Below, piece by piece: positions 28,083-40,480 of a stretch of DNA of 64,000 bases. Position 1 is the first letter of the stretch. Each line of letters opens with the position of its first letter. The notes under the pieces are model-generated. The model was given only the letters and a program-made list of their open reading frames with translations. It had not been told where the DNA came from and did not search any database. The DNA is from Rummeliibacillus pycnus (lineage in GTDB: Bacteria > Bacillota > Bacilli > Bacillales_A > Planococcaceae). Location of the stretch: contig NZ_KZ614145.1 in the NCBI RefSeq assembly GCF_002884495.1, positions 310,001-374,000 of the forward strand, read 5' to 3'. The translations under genes were made by a program, and so were the position numbers.

Positions 28083-28502
28083 ATGAAAATTTCAACAAAA
28101 GGGCGTTATGGCCTAACTATAATGATTGAATTGGCCAAAGAATATGGACAAGGGCCAATTCCGCTTAGACAAATTGCATCAGAAAATAATTTATCAGAAG
28201 CATACCTAGAACAATTAGTATCACCACTTCGAAACTCAGGACTTGTCAAAAGCGTTAGAGGCGCTTATGGTGGCTATATGCTATCAAAACCACCACATTT
28301 AATCTCTTCAGCAGACGTTATTAAAGTATTGGAAGGACCAATCCAACCTGTAGAAGGTATCGAAGAAGAGGCTCCACCACAACGTGAACTTTGGCTTCGC
28401 GTACGTGATGCAGTAAAAGATGTCCTTGAAACTACAACGCTTGACGATTTAGCTAGTTATACTGAAGAACAAAATGATGATGGCTATATGTTTTACATTT
28501 AA
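28083..28502 (+). CDS. cymR: Rrf2-family cysteine-metabolism repressor CymR
   Basis: A 139-residue Rrf2 winged-helix regulator. KISTKGRYGLTIMIELA and the helix-turn-helix LRQIASENNLSEAYLEQLV are typical. It lacks the three cysteines that hold the Fe-S cluster in IscR and NsrR, which matches CymR. Its place before iscS and mnmA is conserved in Bacillales. In B. subtilis CymR represses sulfur genes together with CysK. It starts the cymR-iscS-mnmA-yrrB-recD2 run. Confidence 0.92.
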   Translation: MKISTKGRYGLTIMIELAKEYGQGPIPLRQIASENNLSEAYLEQLVSPLRNSGLVKSVRGAYGGYMLSKPPHLISSADVIKVLEGPIQPVEGIEEEAPPQRELWLRVRDAVKDVLETTTLDDLASYTEEQNDDGYMFYI

Positions 28503-28516
28503 AAGGAGATCTTATC

Positions 28517-30800
<2,284 letters not shown>

Positions 30801-30814
30801 TAGAGGTGAAGAAA

Positions 30815-31474
30815 GTGGATTTTAATGAAGAAGGCGTAAAAGCCATTCAAGAAAAAAGATACGAGGATGCTGCAAAAGCATTTACACAAGCAATTGAAGA
30901 AAATCCTAATGATCCAGTAGGTTATATTAATTTTGGTAATTTACTTGCTTCAATGGATGATATCGAGCGAGCAGAACGTTTCTTTCAAAAGGCATTAACA
31001 TTAGATGAAAATGCAGCGACTGCCTATTATGGTTTAGCAAATTTATATTATAATTCTGAGCGTTATATGGAAGCAGCAAAGCTTTACGAACGTTCAATTC
31101 GCAATGGAATTGAAGGAGCAGATGCCTACTATATGCTAGGCAAAAGTTTTGAACATGAAAATCAACCAAAACTAGGTTTGCCATATATGCAACGTGCAGC
31201 TGAGCTTGCTCCTGAAGATTTGCAAATTCGATTAGCTTATGGCATTATGCTTTGTACATTAGAATTATTTGAACCAGCTGAAAAAGAATTCCAATTTGTC
31301 ATTGATAAAGATTGGAACAATGCGGATGCCCATTATAATCTAGGGGTGCTTTATGCAGTTTCAACTGAGCGAATTGATGATGCGATGTATCATTTAAAAC
31401 AAGCATTTACATTACAACCTGAATTTGAACAAGCACGTTATATCTATGACATGCTTGCGATGAAAAAGAACTAA
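30815..31474 (+). CDS. yrrB: Tetratricopeptide-repeat protein YrrB
   Basis: A 219-residue protein built almost entirely of TPR helices (for example YEDAAKAFTQAIEENPNDP and AERFFQKALTLDENAATAY, each part of a 34-residue unit), about six units. The GTG at 30815 is preferred, with GAGGTG six bases upstream. B. subtilis has yrrB in the same position. TPR proteins serve as scaffolds; the partner is not known. Confidence 0.88.
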   Translation: MDFNEEGVKAIQEKRYEDAAKAFTQAIEENPNDPVGYINFGNLLASMDDIERAERFFQKALTLDENAATAYYGLANLYYNSERYMEAAKLYERSIRNGIEGADAYYMLGKSFEHENQPKLGLPYMQRAAELAPEDLQIRLAYGIMLCTLELFEPAEKEFQFVIDKDWNNADAHYNLGVLYAVSTERIDDAMYHLKQAFTLQPEFEQARYIYDMLAMKKN

Positions 31475-31493
31475 TTAAAAGAAGGTGACAGTG

Positions 31494-33962
31494 TTGACTG
31501 AAAATTTATCTTTATTTACAGACGAACAGCTTTTTATTGTCGGTCGACCTGTCGTCACTATTTTTCATAATGCACAAAATTTGTTTTCAATTGTCAAATT
31601 GAAGATTCAAGAAACGAATACAAATTACAAAGAAAAGGAAATAATTGTAACAGGTTATTTTCCAGCAGTTGCTGAAGATGCCCTTTATCGTTATACAGGT
31701 CAACTAAAGCAACATCCTAAATACGGCCTACAGTTTCAAGCTGCTACTTTTGAAAAAGAGATCCCAGCAACTGAAACTGGGGTCGTTCAATATTTATCGA
31801 GTGATTTGTTTCCGGGTATTGGTCATCGTACGGCCGAGACCATTGTGGAAAAGCTAGGGCCGAATGCGATTAAAGTAATCATAGAAAATCCAAATGCTTT
31901 AGATGAAATTCCCCGATTGACAGAAGAAAAAAAGCAAACTCTCCGATCTGTATTAGAACAAAACCTTGGATTAGATCGTATTATGATTCAACTAAATGAA
32001 TGGGGATTTGGTGCCCAAATTGCAGTTCGAATCTATCAAACCTACGAAGGTGAAACACTCCAAGTATTACAGAAGAATCCATATTGTTTGATTGAAGATA
32101 TTGAAGGAATCGGTTTTCAGCGTGCTGATGAACTTGGTGCAAGATTACATATAACAGGTAATCACCCCAATCGTATAAAGGCGTCTATTTTACATTTATT
32201 AAATGTGGCTGCATTATCAGAAGGCCATGCATATCTTGATGCAGAAGAAATCATTCCACAAGCTAAAAGACTATTAGAATCTAGCCAGCGTTGTACAATC
32301 GACTATGATGATATTTCAAAATGTATTATTGAGTTGGGGGAAGAAGGGAAAGTTTGTGGAGAAGAGACAAGAATTTATATGCCTTCTCTCTACTATTCAG
32401 AAATAGGGATCGCAACTAAAATTACGGAGCTTGTTCAAAAAAACAAAGAGCATTCAGCATTCCCATCATCAGAAATCCGTAAACGAATAGGTGATGCTGA
32501 GGAACGTTTTGGTGTTTCATACGCAGAAACTCAAATAAAAGCAATTGAAACCGCCATTAATTCAGCAGTAATGATTTTAACGGGTGGTCCTGGTACTGGG
32601 AAAACAACTGTTGTTCGTGGGATTGTGGATGTATACGCAGAATTGCATGGATTATCACTAAATCCAAAAGAATATGCGGCTAAAGATGAAGATTTTCCAA
32701 TTGTCTTAGTAGCGCCAACAGGTCGAGCTGCTAAACGACTAAGTGAATCGACAGAGCTTCCTGCGATGACAATTCACCGTTTGTTAGGATTTACAGGTCA
32801 AGAAAAAGATGAAGAATCAGAACGTGAAGTAGCAGGACGTCTGATTATTGTTGATGAAATGTCTATGGTTGATACTTGGCTTGCCAATCAATTATTAAAG
32901 GCTTTGAATGAGGATTGCCAAGTAATATTTGTGGGAGATCAAGATCAACTACCACCAGTAGGACCAGGTCAAGTATTAAAAGATTTACTTGCATCCAAAG
33001 CGATTCCCACAGTGGAATTAAAGGACGTTTATCGCCAATCTGAAGGATCTTCTATTATTGAATTGGCCCATCAGATGAAGCAAGGTGAAATCCCTCAAGA
33101 TCTGACTGTTAAAACAAGTGATCGTTCTTTTATCCGTGCAGGACAAGAGCAAATTGCCGATGTTGTTGGTCAAGTGGTCAAAAGCGCGATCAAAAAAGGG
33201 TTTTCAATTCATGATGTGCAAGTATTGGCACCTATGTATAGAGGCAATGCTGGTATTGATGCAATGAACAAAATGTTACAAGAGCTAATTAATCCAAAAA
33301 AAAGTGAAAAGACAAAAGAAATTGCATTTGGGGATACAACTTACCGTATTGGAGATAAAGTACTACAGCTTGTAAACCAGCCCAATAATAATGTATTTAA
33401 TGGGGATATGGGTGAAGTTATTTCAATTATTAAAGCAAAGGAAACCATAGAAAAAACAGATTTACTTGTCGTATCTTTTGATGGTATTGAAGTAACCTAT
33501 CAAAAGGGAGATTTAAATCAACTAACGCTTGCTTATTGTTGTTCAATTCATAAATCCCAGGGTAGTGAGTTTCCTATGGTCATCATGCCGATTGTTCGAG
33601 GCTATTCCAAAATGCTAAGGAAAAATCTTCTTTATACAGGTATTACTCGAGCAAAGAATTTCCTTATTCTCTGTGGAGAACCAGATACATTTATTTATGG
33701 CTTTCAAAGAACGGATGATCTAGAAAGACATACATCTCTTGCTGATCGCTTAAACACTATTCAACCAGAAGATAAAGTCAAAGAAGAAAATATTGAAGAT
33801 ACTTCTTTAAAATCTGAATCAGAGGATTCATTATCAGAAGATATAGAAGGAATAAATGACACTGAGCCTGCAAAGCTAACAGTTGATAATGTCAATTTCA
33901 TTCATCCGATGATTGGTATGAAAGGCATTAGCCCATATGACTTTATGGAGTATGAGAATTGA
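31494..33962 (+). CDS. recD2: RecD-like DNA helicase RecD2 (YrrC)
   Basis: A roughly 822-residue superfamily 1B helicase acting in replication fork repair without RecBC. An N-terminal OB/HhH region (about 1-330; FPGIGHRTAETIVEKLG and GIGFQRADELG as helix-hairpin-helix segments) precedes Walker A GGPGTGKTT, motif II VDEMSMVD, GDQDQLPPVGPGQ, and the late motifs HKSQGSEFP and LLYTGITRAK. The TTG at 31494 is chosen by spacing from AAGGTGA; GTG codons at 31485 and 31491 are alternatives. An acidic C-terminal tail follows the helicase core. Confidence 0.94.
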   Translation: MTENLSLFTDEQLFIVGRPVVTIFHNAQNLFSIVKLKIQETNTNYKEKEIIVTGYFPAVAEDALYRYTGQLKQHPKYGLQFQAATFEKEIPATETGVVQYLSSDLFPGIGHRTAETIVEKLGPNAIKVIIENPNALDEIPRLTEEKKQTLRSVLEQNLGLDRIMIQLNEWGFGAQIAVRIYQTYEGETLQVLQKNPYCLIEDIEGIGFQRADELGARLHITGNHPNRIKASILHLLNVAALSEGHAYLDAEEIIPQAKRLLESSQRCTIDYDDISKCIIELGEEGKVCGEETRIYMPSLYYSEIGIATKITELVQKNKEHSAFPSSEIRKRIGDAEERFGVSYAETQIKAIETAINSAVMILTGGPGTGKTTVVRGIVDVYAELHGLSLNPKEYAAKDEDFPIVLVAPTGRAAKRLSESTELPAMTIHRLLGFTGQEKDEESEREVAGRLIIVDEMSMVDTWLANQLLKALNEDCQVIFVGDQDQLPPVGPGQVLKDLLASKAIPTVELKDVYRQSEGSSIIELAHQMKQGEIPQDLTVKTSDRSFIRAGQEQIADVVGQVVKSAIKKGFSIHDVQVLAPMYRGNAGIDAMNKMLQELINPKKSEKTKEIAFGDTTYRIGDKVLQLVNQPNNNVFNGDMGEVISIIKAKETIEKTDLLVVSFDGIEVTYQKGDLNQLTLAYCCSIHKSQGSEFPMVIMPIVRGYSKMLRKNLLYTGITRAKNFLILCGEPDTFIYGFQRTDDLERHTSLADRLNTIQPEDKVKEENIEDTSLKSESEDSLSEDIEGINDTEPAKLTVDNVNFIHPMIGMKGISPYDFMEYEN

Positions 33963-33987
33963 CAGAATGACTCGTATTTTTTAAAAT
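33959..33987 (+). promoter_or_regulatory. SigmaA promoter of alaS leader
   Basis: TTGACA (33959-33964), a 17-bp spacer and TAAAAT (33982-33987). The -35 box overlaps the recD2 stop codon. Confidence 0.75.
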
Positions 33988-33993
33988 ATGTAT

Positions 33994-34271
33994 GAGTAAA
34001 GTCGGAGACAACTCGTTTTCGGCAAATGTAGAAACCCTATAATTAAAAACGATGATGGAAAAAAGTACTTTTTGGGAAGTGTACAGAAAGAGGTTCCGTG
34101 GCTGTGAGAACCTTCACCTACCAATTTGGAAAAGCTCGTCCTGAGTGTAGTCAAAAACTACCGTTTACCGCGTTAAGGTCAATTAAGAGATAATAGTGAA
34201 AACTATTATAATTAGGGTGGTACCGCGAAAATTAGCCTTCGTCCCTGTTACAGAGGATGAGGGTTTTTTTA
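33994..34271 (+). promoter_or_regulatory. T-box riboswitch upstream of alaS
   Basis: The conserved T-box AGGGTGGTACCGCG is at 34214-34227, followed by a terminator stem (CCTTCGTCC with GGATGAGGG, G-U pairs allowed) and seven T residues. Stem I has the GGTTC...GAACC distal arm. The likely specifier is GCT (Ala) at 34134-34136 in GGAAAAGCTCGTC. Uncharged tRNA-Ala would antiterminate alaS. Confidence 0.94.
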
Positions 34272-34330
34272 TTGTATTTGGTTATTAAATGCTATTGTTG
34301 CTTTCTCAATGTACCTCAAATAAGTGAAAG

Positions 34331-34387
34331 GCGGCGACTCCTACGGGAAAGCGAGCCAGAAGAAAGCGTCTGCCTGTAGCGAAACGG
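34331..34387. repeat. Decayed copy of the short GC-rich repeat, between alaS T-box and start
   Basis: GCGACTCCTACGGGAAAGCGAG and CTGCCTGTAGCGAAACGG (shown in parts) resemble the interior of the 27686 element; CTACGGG-like and CTGTAG-like arms partly pair. It lies in the 170-bp gap after the T-box terminator, inside the alaS mRNA leader. Confidence 0.55.
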
Positions 34388-34442
34388 ATAAAAGAGCAAC
34401 AGTATTGCTAAATACACCATTGTATTAAAGGAGGAACTATTC

Positions 34443-37106
34443 ATGCAAACATCTGCAGAAATTCGTCGCAAATTCATTGAATTCTTCGAAGAAAAAAATC
34501 ATAAACAAGAACCGAGTATGCCACTTGTACCAATTAATGATGCATCATTACTTTGGATTAACTCTGGTGTCGCAACATTAAAAAAATACTTTGATGGTTC
34601 AGTAATTCCTGAAAATCCACGTATTACAAATGCTCAAAAAGCAATTCGTACAAACGATATTGAGAATGTTGGTAAAACAGCTCGCCATCATACATTTTTT
34701 GAAATGCTTGGGAACTTCTCAATTGGTGATTACTTCAAGAGAGAAGCTATTCACTATGCTTGGGAATTTTTAACTGATTCTAAATGGATGGGCTTTGATG
34801 GAGAAAAATTGTCAATAACAATTCATCCTGAAGACCAAGAAGCATACGATATTTGGAAAGATGAAATTGGTGTTCCAGAAGAACGCTTGATTCGTCTTGA
34901 AGGTAACTTCTGGGATATTGGTGAAGGTCCAAGTGGTCCAAACTCTGAAATTTTCTACGATCGTGGTGAAAAATATGGTAACGATCCAAAAGACCCTGAA
35001 CTATATCCAGGTGGTGAAAATGAACGTTATCTTGAAATTTGGAACCTTGTGTTCTCACAATTTAACCATAACCCAGACGGCACATATACGCCATTGCCAA
35101 AACAAAACATTGATACAGGTATGGGACTAGAACGTATGGCATCTGTTGTACAAGATGTTCCAACTAACTTTGATACTGATTTATTCATGCCAATCATTGA
35201 AAAAATCGAAGAATTTGCAAACCGAAAATACAAACGCCCTGGTGAAATTGATTTAAGTGAAATTTTTGGTAGTGATGAAGATATCAACACACCATTTAAA
35301 GTAATTGCAGACCATATTCGTACAGTAGCATTTGCTATTGGTGATGGTGCACTTCCATCAAATGAAGGTCGTGGATATGTACTACGTCGCTTATTACGTC
35401 GTGCAGTACGTTATGCAAAACAAATTGGTATTGAAAAACCATTTATGTTCGAACTAGTACCAACAGTTGGTAACATTATGGTAGACTTCTATCCAGAAGT
35501 AAAAGAAAAAGCAGAATTTATCGCACGAGTGATCAAAAATGAAGAAGTACGTTTCCATGAAACACTTCATGATGGATTAGCGATTTTTAACGAAGTGGTA
35601 GAAGCACAAAAAGCAAAAGGTGAAGCAGTCATTCCAGGAGCAGATGCATTCCGTTTATATGATACTTATGGTTTCCCAGTGGAACTTACTGAAGAATATG
35701 CGGAAGAAGTTGGCATGACAGTAGATGAAGAAGGATTCAATGCTGAAATGGAAGCACAACGTGAACGTGCTCGTAATGCACGCCAAGATGTTGACTCTAT
35801 GCATGTACAATCAGAAGTACTTGCTAACTTAACTCAAGAAAGTAAATTTGTTGGTTATGAATCATTAGAATCCCACACAACTGTTGTTGCTATGGTAGTA
35901 AATGGTCAAGAAGCTAAAACTGCTTCAGAAGGTGATGAAGTTTTAGTCATTTTAGCAGAAACGCCATTCTACGCAGAAATGGGTGGTCAAATTGCAGATC
36001 ATGGTACAATTTCTAATGATGCATTTACCGCTAATGTAAAAGATGTACAAAAGGCGCCGAATGGTCAACCACTACACACAGTTATCATCGAATCTGGCGA
36101 AATGAATATTGAAGATGAGGTGCTTGCAAAAGTAGATAGAGCTGAACGGAATTTAACAGTGAAAAACCATACAGCAACTCACCTTTTACAACGTGCATTA
36201 AAAGATACACTTGGAGATCATGTTAACCAAGCTGGTTCATATGTAGGACCAGACCGTTTGCGTTTTGACTTTTCTCACTTTGGAGCTGTAACAAAAGAAG
36301 AGTTAGAAACAATCGAACGTATTGTCAATGAGAAAATTTGGGAAGACATTCCAGTTGTCATCGAAGAAATGCCGATTGCAGACGCAAAAGCAATGGGCGC
36401 TATGGCATTATTCGGTGAAAAATATGGTGATGTAGTACGCGTCGTACAAGTATCAGATTACTCTATTGAACTTTGCGGTGGGATCCATGTAAAACGCTCT
36501 TCTGAAATTGGTTTCTTTAAAATTGTTTCTGAAGGTGGTATCGGTGCTGGTACACGTCGTATTGAGGCTGTTACTGGTCAAGCAGCATACCTTGCAGCAA
36601 AAGAAGAACAACGTATTCTAGAACAAACAGCTAGTCTACTTAAATCAAATCCAAAAGATTTAGTTGCACGTGTTGAAGGGTTACAACATGATTTAAAAGA
36701 ATTACAACGTGAAAATGCGTCACTTTCAGCTAAAATTGCTGGAGCTCAGGCTTCTAACATTCTTTCAGCAGCGCAACAAATTGGTGAAGTGACTGTTCTT
36801 GCTACTAAAGTAGAAGCAAAAGACAACAACCAACTACGCCAATTAATGGACGATTTAAAAGAAAAAATGGATAATAGTATTATCGTTCTAGGAGCAACTG
36901 CTGGAGATAAAGTAATGATTTGTGCAGGTGTGACAAAAGATATAGCTGGTGGAAACTATCATGCAGGTAATATCGTTAAACATGTAGCTGAACTTTGTGG
37001 CGGTAAAGGTGGCGGTCGCCCTGATATGGCTATGGCTGGAGCAAAAGATGGCTCTAAATTGGTAGAAGCTTTGGATTCTGTGTATAATTATGTAAAATCT
37101 ATTTAA
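34443..37106 (+). CDS. alaS: Alanyl-tRNA synthetase
   Basis: An 887-residue class IIc synthetase. The catalytic core begins with [17 protein letters not shown]; the editing domain has HTATHLL with the zinc histidines and the ELCGGIHV segment; a helical linker and C-terminal DHHA1-type domain ([17 protein letters not shown]) follow. Length is typical. AAAGGAGG precedes the ATG. It is controlled by its own T-box and is followed by the IreB gene. Confidence 0.98.
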   Translation: MQTSAEIRRKFIEFFEEKNHKQEPSMPLVPINDASLLWINSGVATLKKYFDGSVIPENPRITNAQKAIRTNDIENVGKTARHHTFFEMLGNFSIGDYFKREAIHYAWEFLTDSKWMGFDGEKLSITIHPEDQEAYDIWKDEIGVPEERLIRLEGNFWDIGEGPSGPNSEIFYDRGEKYGNDPKDPELYPGGENERYLEIWNLVFSQFNHNPDGTYTPLPKQNIDTGMGLERMASVVQDVPTNFDTDLFMPIIEKIEEFANRKYKRPGEIDLSEIFGSDEDINTPFKVIADHIRTVAFAIGDGALPSNEGRGYVLRRLLRRAVRYAKQIGIEKPFMFELVPTVGNIMVDFYPEVKEKAEFIARVIKNEEVRFHETLHDGLAIFNEVVEAQKAKGEAVIPGADAFRLYDTYGFPVELTEEYAEEVGMTVDEEGFNAEMEAQRERARNARQDVDSMHVQSEVLANLTQESKFVGYESLESHTTVVAMVVNGQEAKTASEGDEVLVILAETPFYAEMGGQIADHGTISNDAFTANVKDVQKAPNGQPLHTVIIESGEMNIEDEVLAKVDRAERNLTVKNHTATHLLQRALKDTLGDHVNQAGSYVGPDRLRFDFSHFGAVTKEELETIERIVNEKIWEDIPVVIEEMPIADAKAMGAMALFGEKYGDVVRVVQVSDYSIELCGGIHVKRSSEIGFFKIVSEGGIGAGTRRIEAVTGQAAYLAAKEEQRILEQTASLLKSNPKDLVARVEGLQHDLKELQRENASLSAKIAGAQASNILSAAQQIGEVTVLATKVEAKDNNQLRQLMDDLKEKMDNSIIVLGATAGDKVMICAGVTKDIAGGNYHAGNIVKHVAELCGGKGGGRPDMAMAGAKDGSKLVEALDSVYNYVKSI

Positions 37107-37180
37107 AAGGTAGTAAGAATCAGGTATACTATCAGAGAACAGATTAATAATTACAACAACTTTAAAGTGAGGTGCTGAGC

Positions 37181-37450
37181 ATGAGTAAGTTTGATCAAAC
37201 GATGAAATTTAATTTCCCAGAAGAATCTATGGAACAAGAAGTAAGAGAAACCATGCTTCATGTTCATGCAGCACTAGAAGAAAAAGGGTATAATCCAATT
37301 AACCAAATCGTTGGTTACCTATTATCAGGGGATCCTGCTTATATCCCACGTCATCAGGAGGCTCGTAACAAAATTCGTAAGCTTGAACGTGACGAAATTT
37401 TAGAGGAACTTGTGAAGTTTTATATCAAGAAGAATAACGAGGCAAAATGA
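37181..37450 (+). CDS. ireB: IreB family regulatory phosphoprotein (YrzL)
   Basis: An 89-residue UPF0297 protein. FDQTMKFNF at the start includes the conserved threonine region that is phosphorylated in Enterococcus IreB, and the body has [20 protein letters not shown]. The ATG at 37181 follows GAGGTG. It overlaps ruvX (ATGATGA at 37447), the conserved arrangement. The family is linked to PASTA kinase signalling; its exact role in Bacillus is not settled. Confidence 0.93.
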   Translation: MSKFDQTMKFNFPEESMEQEVRETMLHVHAALEEKGYNPINQIVGYLLSGDPAYIPRHQEARNKIRKLERDEILEELVKFYIKKNNEAK

Positions 37451-37869
37451 TGAGAATAATGGGTTTAGATGTTGGCTCCAAAACAGTTGGAGTAGCAGTT
37501 AGTGACGCACTTGGTTGGACTGCCCAAGGTATTGAAACTGTGAAAATCGATGAGGAGAACGAAGAATTTGGTATCGAAAGAATTCGTGAACTCGTCCAAC
37601 AATATGGAGTAACGGAATTCGTTGTCGGATTTCCTAAAAACATGAATAATACAATTGGTCCTAGAGGTGAAGCATCCAAGGCATATGCAAAGCTTTTAGA
37701 GGATACATTTTCTATGCCTGTAACACTTTGGGATGAACGATTAACAACGATGGCTGCTGAACGTCTGCTTATTGAAGCAGATGTTCGACGCAAAAATCGT
37801 AAAAAAGTCATTGATAAAATGGCAGCGGTTATGATCCTTCAAGGATTTTTGGATCGAAAACAATTTTGA
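37447..37869 (+). CDS. ruvX: RuvX/YqgF-family pre-16S rRNA nuclease (YrrK)
   Basis: A 140-residue RNase H-fold nuclease. Acidic residues in [20 protein letters not shown] and LWDERLTT form the expected metal site. In E. coli YqgF processes the 16S rRNA 5' end; older annotation calls it a Holliday-junction resolvase-like protein. It overlaps ireB by four bases; the second ATG (37450) is equally possible as start. DUF1292 genes follow. Confidence 0.94.
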   Translation: MMRIMGLDVGSKTVGVAVSDALGWTAQGIETVKIDEENEEFGIERIRELVQQYGVTEFVVGFPKNMNNTIGPRGEASKAYAKLLEDTFSMPVTLWDERLTTMAAERLLIEADVRRKNRKKVIDKMAAVMILQGFLDRKQF

Positions 37870-37878
37870 GGTGAAAAA

Positions 37879-38169
37879 ATGGAAGAAGAATTTGAACAAC
37901 GTCACATCACAATCGTGGATGATGAAGGAAATGAACAACTTTGTGAAGTACTACATACATTTGATTCCGAAGAGTTCGGTAAATCATATGTACTTTACTC
38001 TGTAGTTGGCTCTGAAGACGAAGATGGTGTGGTTGAAATCTTTGCTTCATCATTCGTGCCTTCTGAAGATGGTACTGATGGCGAATTATCCCCAATTGAA
38101 ACAGAAGAAGAGTGGGATTTTATCGAATCAGTCATTGAAGAACTTGATGAAGATATTGAAGCAAAGTAA
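37879..38169 (+). CDS. yrzB: DUF1292 family protein (YrzB)
   Basis: A 96-residue acidic protein. The core [29 protein letters not shown] and a C-terminal [17 protein letters not shown] helix define DUF1292 (UPF0473). The function is unknown. It follows ruvX by 9 bp, as yrzB does in B. subtilis, and is followed by a second, related copy. Confidence 0.9.
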   Translation: MEEEFEQRHITIVDDEGNEQLCEVLHTFDSEEFGKSYVLYSVVGSEDEDGVVEIFASSFVPSEDGTDGELSPIETEEEWDFIESVIEELDEDIEAK

Positions 38170-38202
38170 GTAACGTAAATAAATTGAAGAGGTGACCTAG
38201 TA

Positions 38203-38502
38203 ATGGCACATGAACACGATCACGAACATAATCATGAACATATTATTGCAGTAGATGAAAATGGAAACGAACAAGTATATGCTGTTCTTTATACTTTCGA
38301 TTCTGAAGACTTCGGAAAATCATATGTTCTATACTATAAAGAAGGCGCAGAAGCTGGCGAAGAAGTAGAAATTTTCGCATCTGCAATTGTACCAGCTGAA
38401 GATGGTGAAGGCGGAGAACTTGTTCCAATCGAAACAGATGAAGAATGGGATATGGTCGAAGAAGTATTAAACACTCTTGATGCTGAATTCGGCGAAGAGT
38501 AA
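38203..38502 (+). CDS. Second DUF1292 protein with histidine-rich N-terminus
   Basis: A 99-residue paralogue of the gene just upstream (shared [33 protein letters not shown]). It differs by a head [14 protein letters not shown] carrying six histidines alternating with acids, which could bind metal. AGAGGTGACC is its ribosome-binding site. A terminator follows. The tandem suggests local duplication with divergence of the N-terminus; function unknown. Confidence 0.88.
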   Translation: MAHEHDHEHNHEHIIAVDENGNEQVYAVLYTFDSEDFGKSYVLYYKEGAEAGEEVEIFASAIVPAEDGEGGELVPIETDEEWDMVEEVLNTLDAEFGEE

Positions 38503-38517
38503 TTGATACAAGTCGCC

Positions 38518-38553
38518 AAAGCGGAATGAGTTTTTTGCATTCCGCTTTTTTTA
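38518..38553 (+). terminator. Terminator after the DUF1292 pair
   Basis: AAAGCGGAATG (38518-38528) pairs perfectly with CATTCCGCTTT (38538-38548), followed by a T-run. Confidence 0.9.
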
Positions 38554-38644
38554 TTTGAAAGCGTGGGCGCGCTCTAAAAGTTTGTGTCCGTAGCTGGAAA
38601 AAATAAAATAAGCGAAGTATACTCTTGTTAAAGGAGGACAAGTA

Positions 38645-39757
38645 GTGGGTACGAATTCGACAAATCAAATAAATAAATTAAAAGAACGACAAGCAGAAAA
38701 GCGAATCGTGCGGAAAATCGTATTAATCATATCTAGTGTTATAGTAGCACTTGCACTAATTCTAGGTATTAGTATGTATTTTTACGTTTCTAGTGCATTA
38801 AAACCTGTTAATAAAGAAGCAAACCAATCGATAAAAGTAGAATTGCCAATTGGATCTTCAATTGATACAATTGCACAAACTTTAGAAAATAAAGGGATTA
38901 TTAAAAATGCAAAGGTGTTTAAATACTACACCAAATTCAAAAATGAGTCAGCATTTCAAGCGGGTACATATGAGTTAAGCCAGGCTATGACGATTGATGA
39001 AATTATCCGAAGTCTCAAAACAGGTAAAGTCTATCGTCAACCAGTGTTTACCATAACAATACCTGAGGGGTTAACACTTGATCAGATTGCTGATCGTGTA
39101 GCAAAAAGTACAAATTACTCTAAAAAAGATTTTATGGATTTAGTGACAAGTAAAGCGTTTATAAATGATATGAAGAAAAAATATCCTAACACAGTGACAA
39201 AAGCTGTAGATAACAAAAAAATTCGCTATGCTCTAGAAGGTTATTTATATCCTTCCACATATCCATTCTTCGAACAAAAACCTAAACTTGAACAAATAGC
39301 TGAACAAATGGTAGCGCAAACAGATGAAGTCGTGACATCCTATTCAGCACAATTGAAAGAAAAACACATGTCAGTGCATAAATTCTTAACGTTTGCATCT
39401 TTACTAGAACGTGAAGCAACTGCAAAAACAGATCGTGAAACGATTGCAAGTGTATTCTTTAACCGAATAGATAAGAAAATGCCCTTACAAACTGACCCAA
39501 CTGTTTTATATGCCCTTGGCGAACATAAATCTCGTGTTTTATATAAAGATTTAGAAGTGAACAATCCTTACAACACTTATAAAAATACAGGATTACCACC
39601 AGGTCCTATTTCTAATGCCGGTAAAGAGTCATTAGAAGCGACGATTAATCCTGCTGAAACCGATTATCTATACTTTGTAGCAGACAAAAAGGGAATCAAT
39701 CATTTCTCCAAAACATATGATGAGCACTTGAAGAAAGTGGAAGAACATATTAAGTAA
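38645..39757 (+). CDS. mltG: Endolytic murein transglycosylase MltG (YrrL)
   Basis: A 370-residue membrane-anchored protein that cleaves nascent glycan strands. A basic N-terminus precedes one membrane helix (about 22-46), a LysM-like segment and the YceG/MltG domain. The catalytic glutamate is in FASLLEREATAKTD, and TDPTVLYALG and YNTYKNTGLPPGPISN are family signatures. The GTG start follows AAAGGAGG. It sits before the tRNA-modification genes as in B. subtilis. Confidence 0.95.
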   Translation: MGTNSTNQINKLKERQAEKRIVRKIVLIISSVIVALALILGISMYFYVSSALKPVNKEANQSIKVELPIGSSIDTIAQTLENKGIIKNAKVFKYYTKFKNESAFQAGTYELSQAMTIDEIIRSLKTGKVYRQPVFTITIPEGLTLDQIADRVAKSTNYSKKDFMDLVTSKAFINDMKKKYPNTVTKAVDNKKIRYALEGYLYPSTYPFFEQKPKLEQIAEQMVAQTDEVVTSYSAQLKEKHMSVHKFLTFASLLEREATAKTDRETIASVFFNRIDKKMPLQTDPTVLYALGEHKSRVLYKDLEVNNPYNTYKNTGLPPGPISNAGKESLEATINPAETDYLYFVADKKGINHFSKTYDEHLKKVEEHIK

Positions 39758-39842
39758 ATGAGTAGAAGAAGGGCGACTCTCGCTTTTCTTCTATTTTCAT
39801 GATAAGATAAAGTGTATTTTTGAATATAGAGGTGAGTGTTGT

Positions 39843-40475
39843 ATGGCTATTTCGGATGCATATACAAAATCCTTCATCCAACCACGATCTGCATTGCTAA
39901 TGGAGATGGAACAGTTTGCAGAAGAAAACTATGTTCCTATCATGCAATTACCAGCGATTGAAATTTTACTTCAAATGCTTCGCATACAAAAACCTAAAGC
40001 AATTTTAGAAATTGGTAGTGCAATAGGTTATTCAGCAATTCGAATGGCAGAAACACTGCCACAATCCATGATTGTAACAGTCGAACGTGATCAAACACGA
40101 ATTGAACAAGCAAAGCAATTTCTTGCTAGATCTGCTGTAAAAGATAATATTGTGTTACTTGAAGGAGACGCGTTAGAAGTGGATGTAGAAAGTAAGTATC
40201 CATCTTTTGATGCTGTTTTTATCGATGCAGCTAAGGGACAGTATAAAAAGTTTTTTGAAAAATATAGCCCACTAGTTAAAAAAGGCGGTATTTTATATAT
40301 CGATAATATGTATATGCACGGTCTTTCAAACCTAGATATGCGGGATGTACCGAAACGAAAAAGAACGATGATAAGAAACCTACACCAATTTGCAGAATGG
40401 ATCATTGCAAACCCTGAATATCAATCTACATTCTTTCCTGTTGGTGATGGTTTATTGATTTGTATTAAGAGGTGA
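39843..40475 (+). CDS. trmR: tRNA 5-hydroxyuridine methyltransferase TrmR (YrrM)
   Basis: A 210-residue class I SAM-dependent O-methyltransferase of the COMT type. The SAM loop is LEIGSAIGYSAIRMA, and the metal-site aspartates lie in VFIDAAKGQY and LYIDNMYMHG. B. subtilis TrmR methylates ho5U34 to mo5U34. The next two genes encode the U32 proteins that make ho5U, so the substrate and modifier genes are linked. AGAGGTGAG precedes the ATG. Confidence 0.93.
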   Translation: MAISDAYTKSFIQPRSALLMEMEQFAEENYVPIMQLPAIEILLQMLRIQKPKAILEIGSAIGYSAIRMAETLPQSMIVTVERDQTRIEQAKQFLARSAVKDNIVLLEGDALEVDVESKYPSFDAVFIDAAKGQYKKFFEKYSPLVKKGGILYIDNMYMHGLSNLDMRDVPKRKRTMIRNLHQFAEWIIANPEYQSTFFPVGDGLLICIKR

Positions 40476-40480
40476 CCAGT

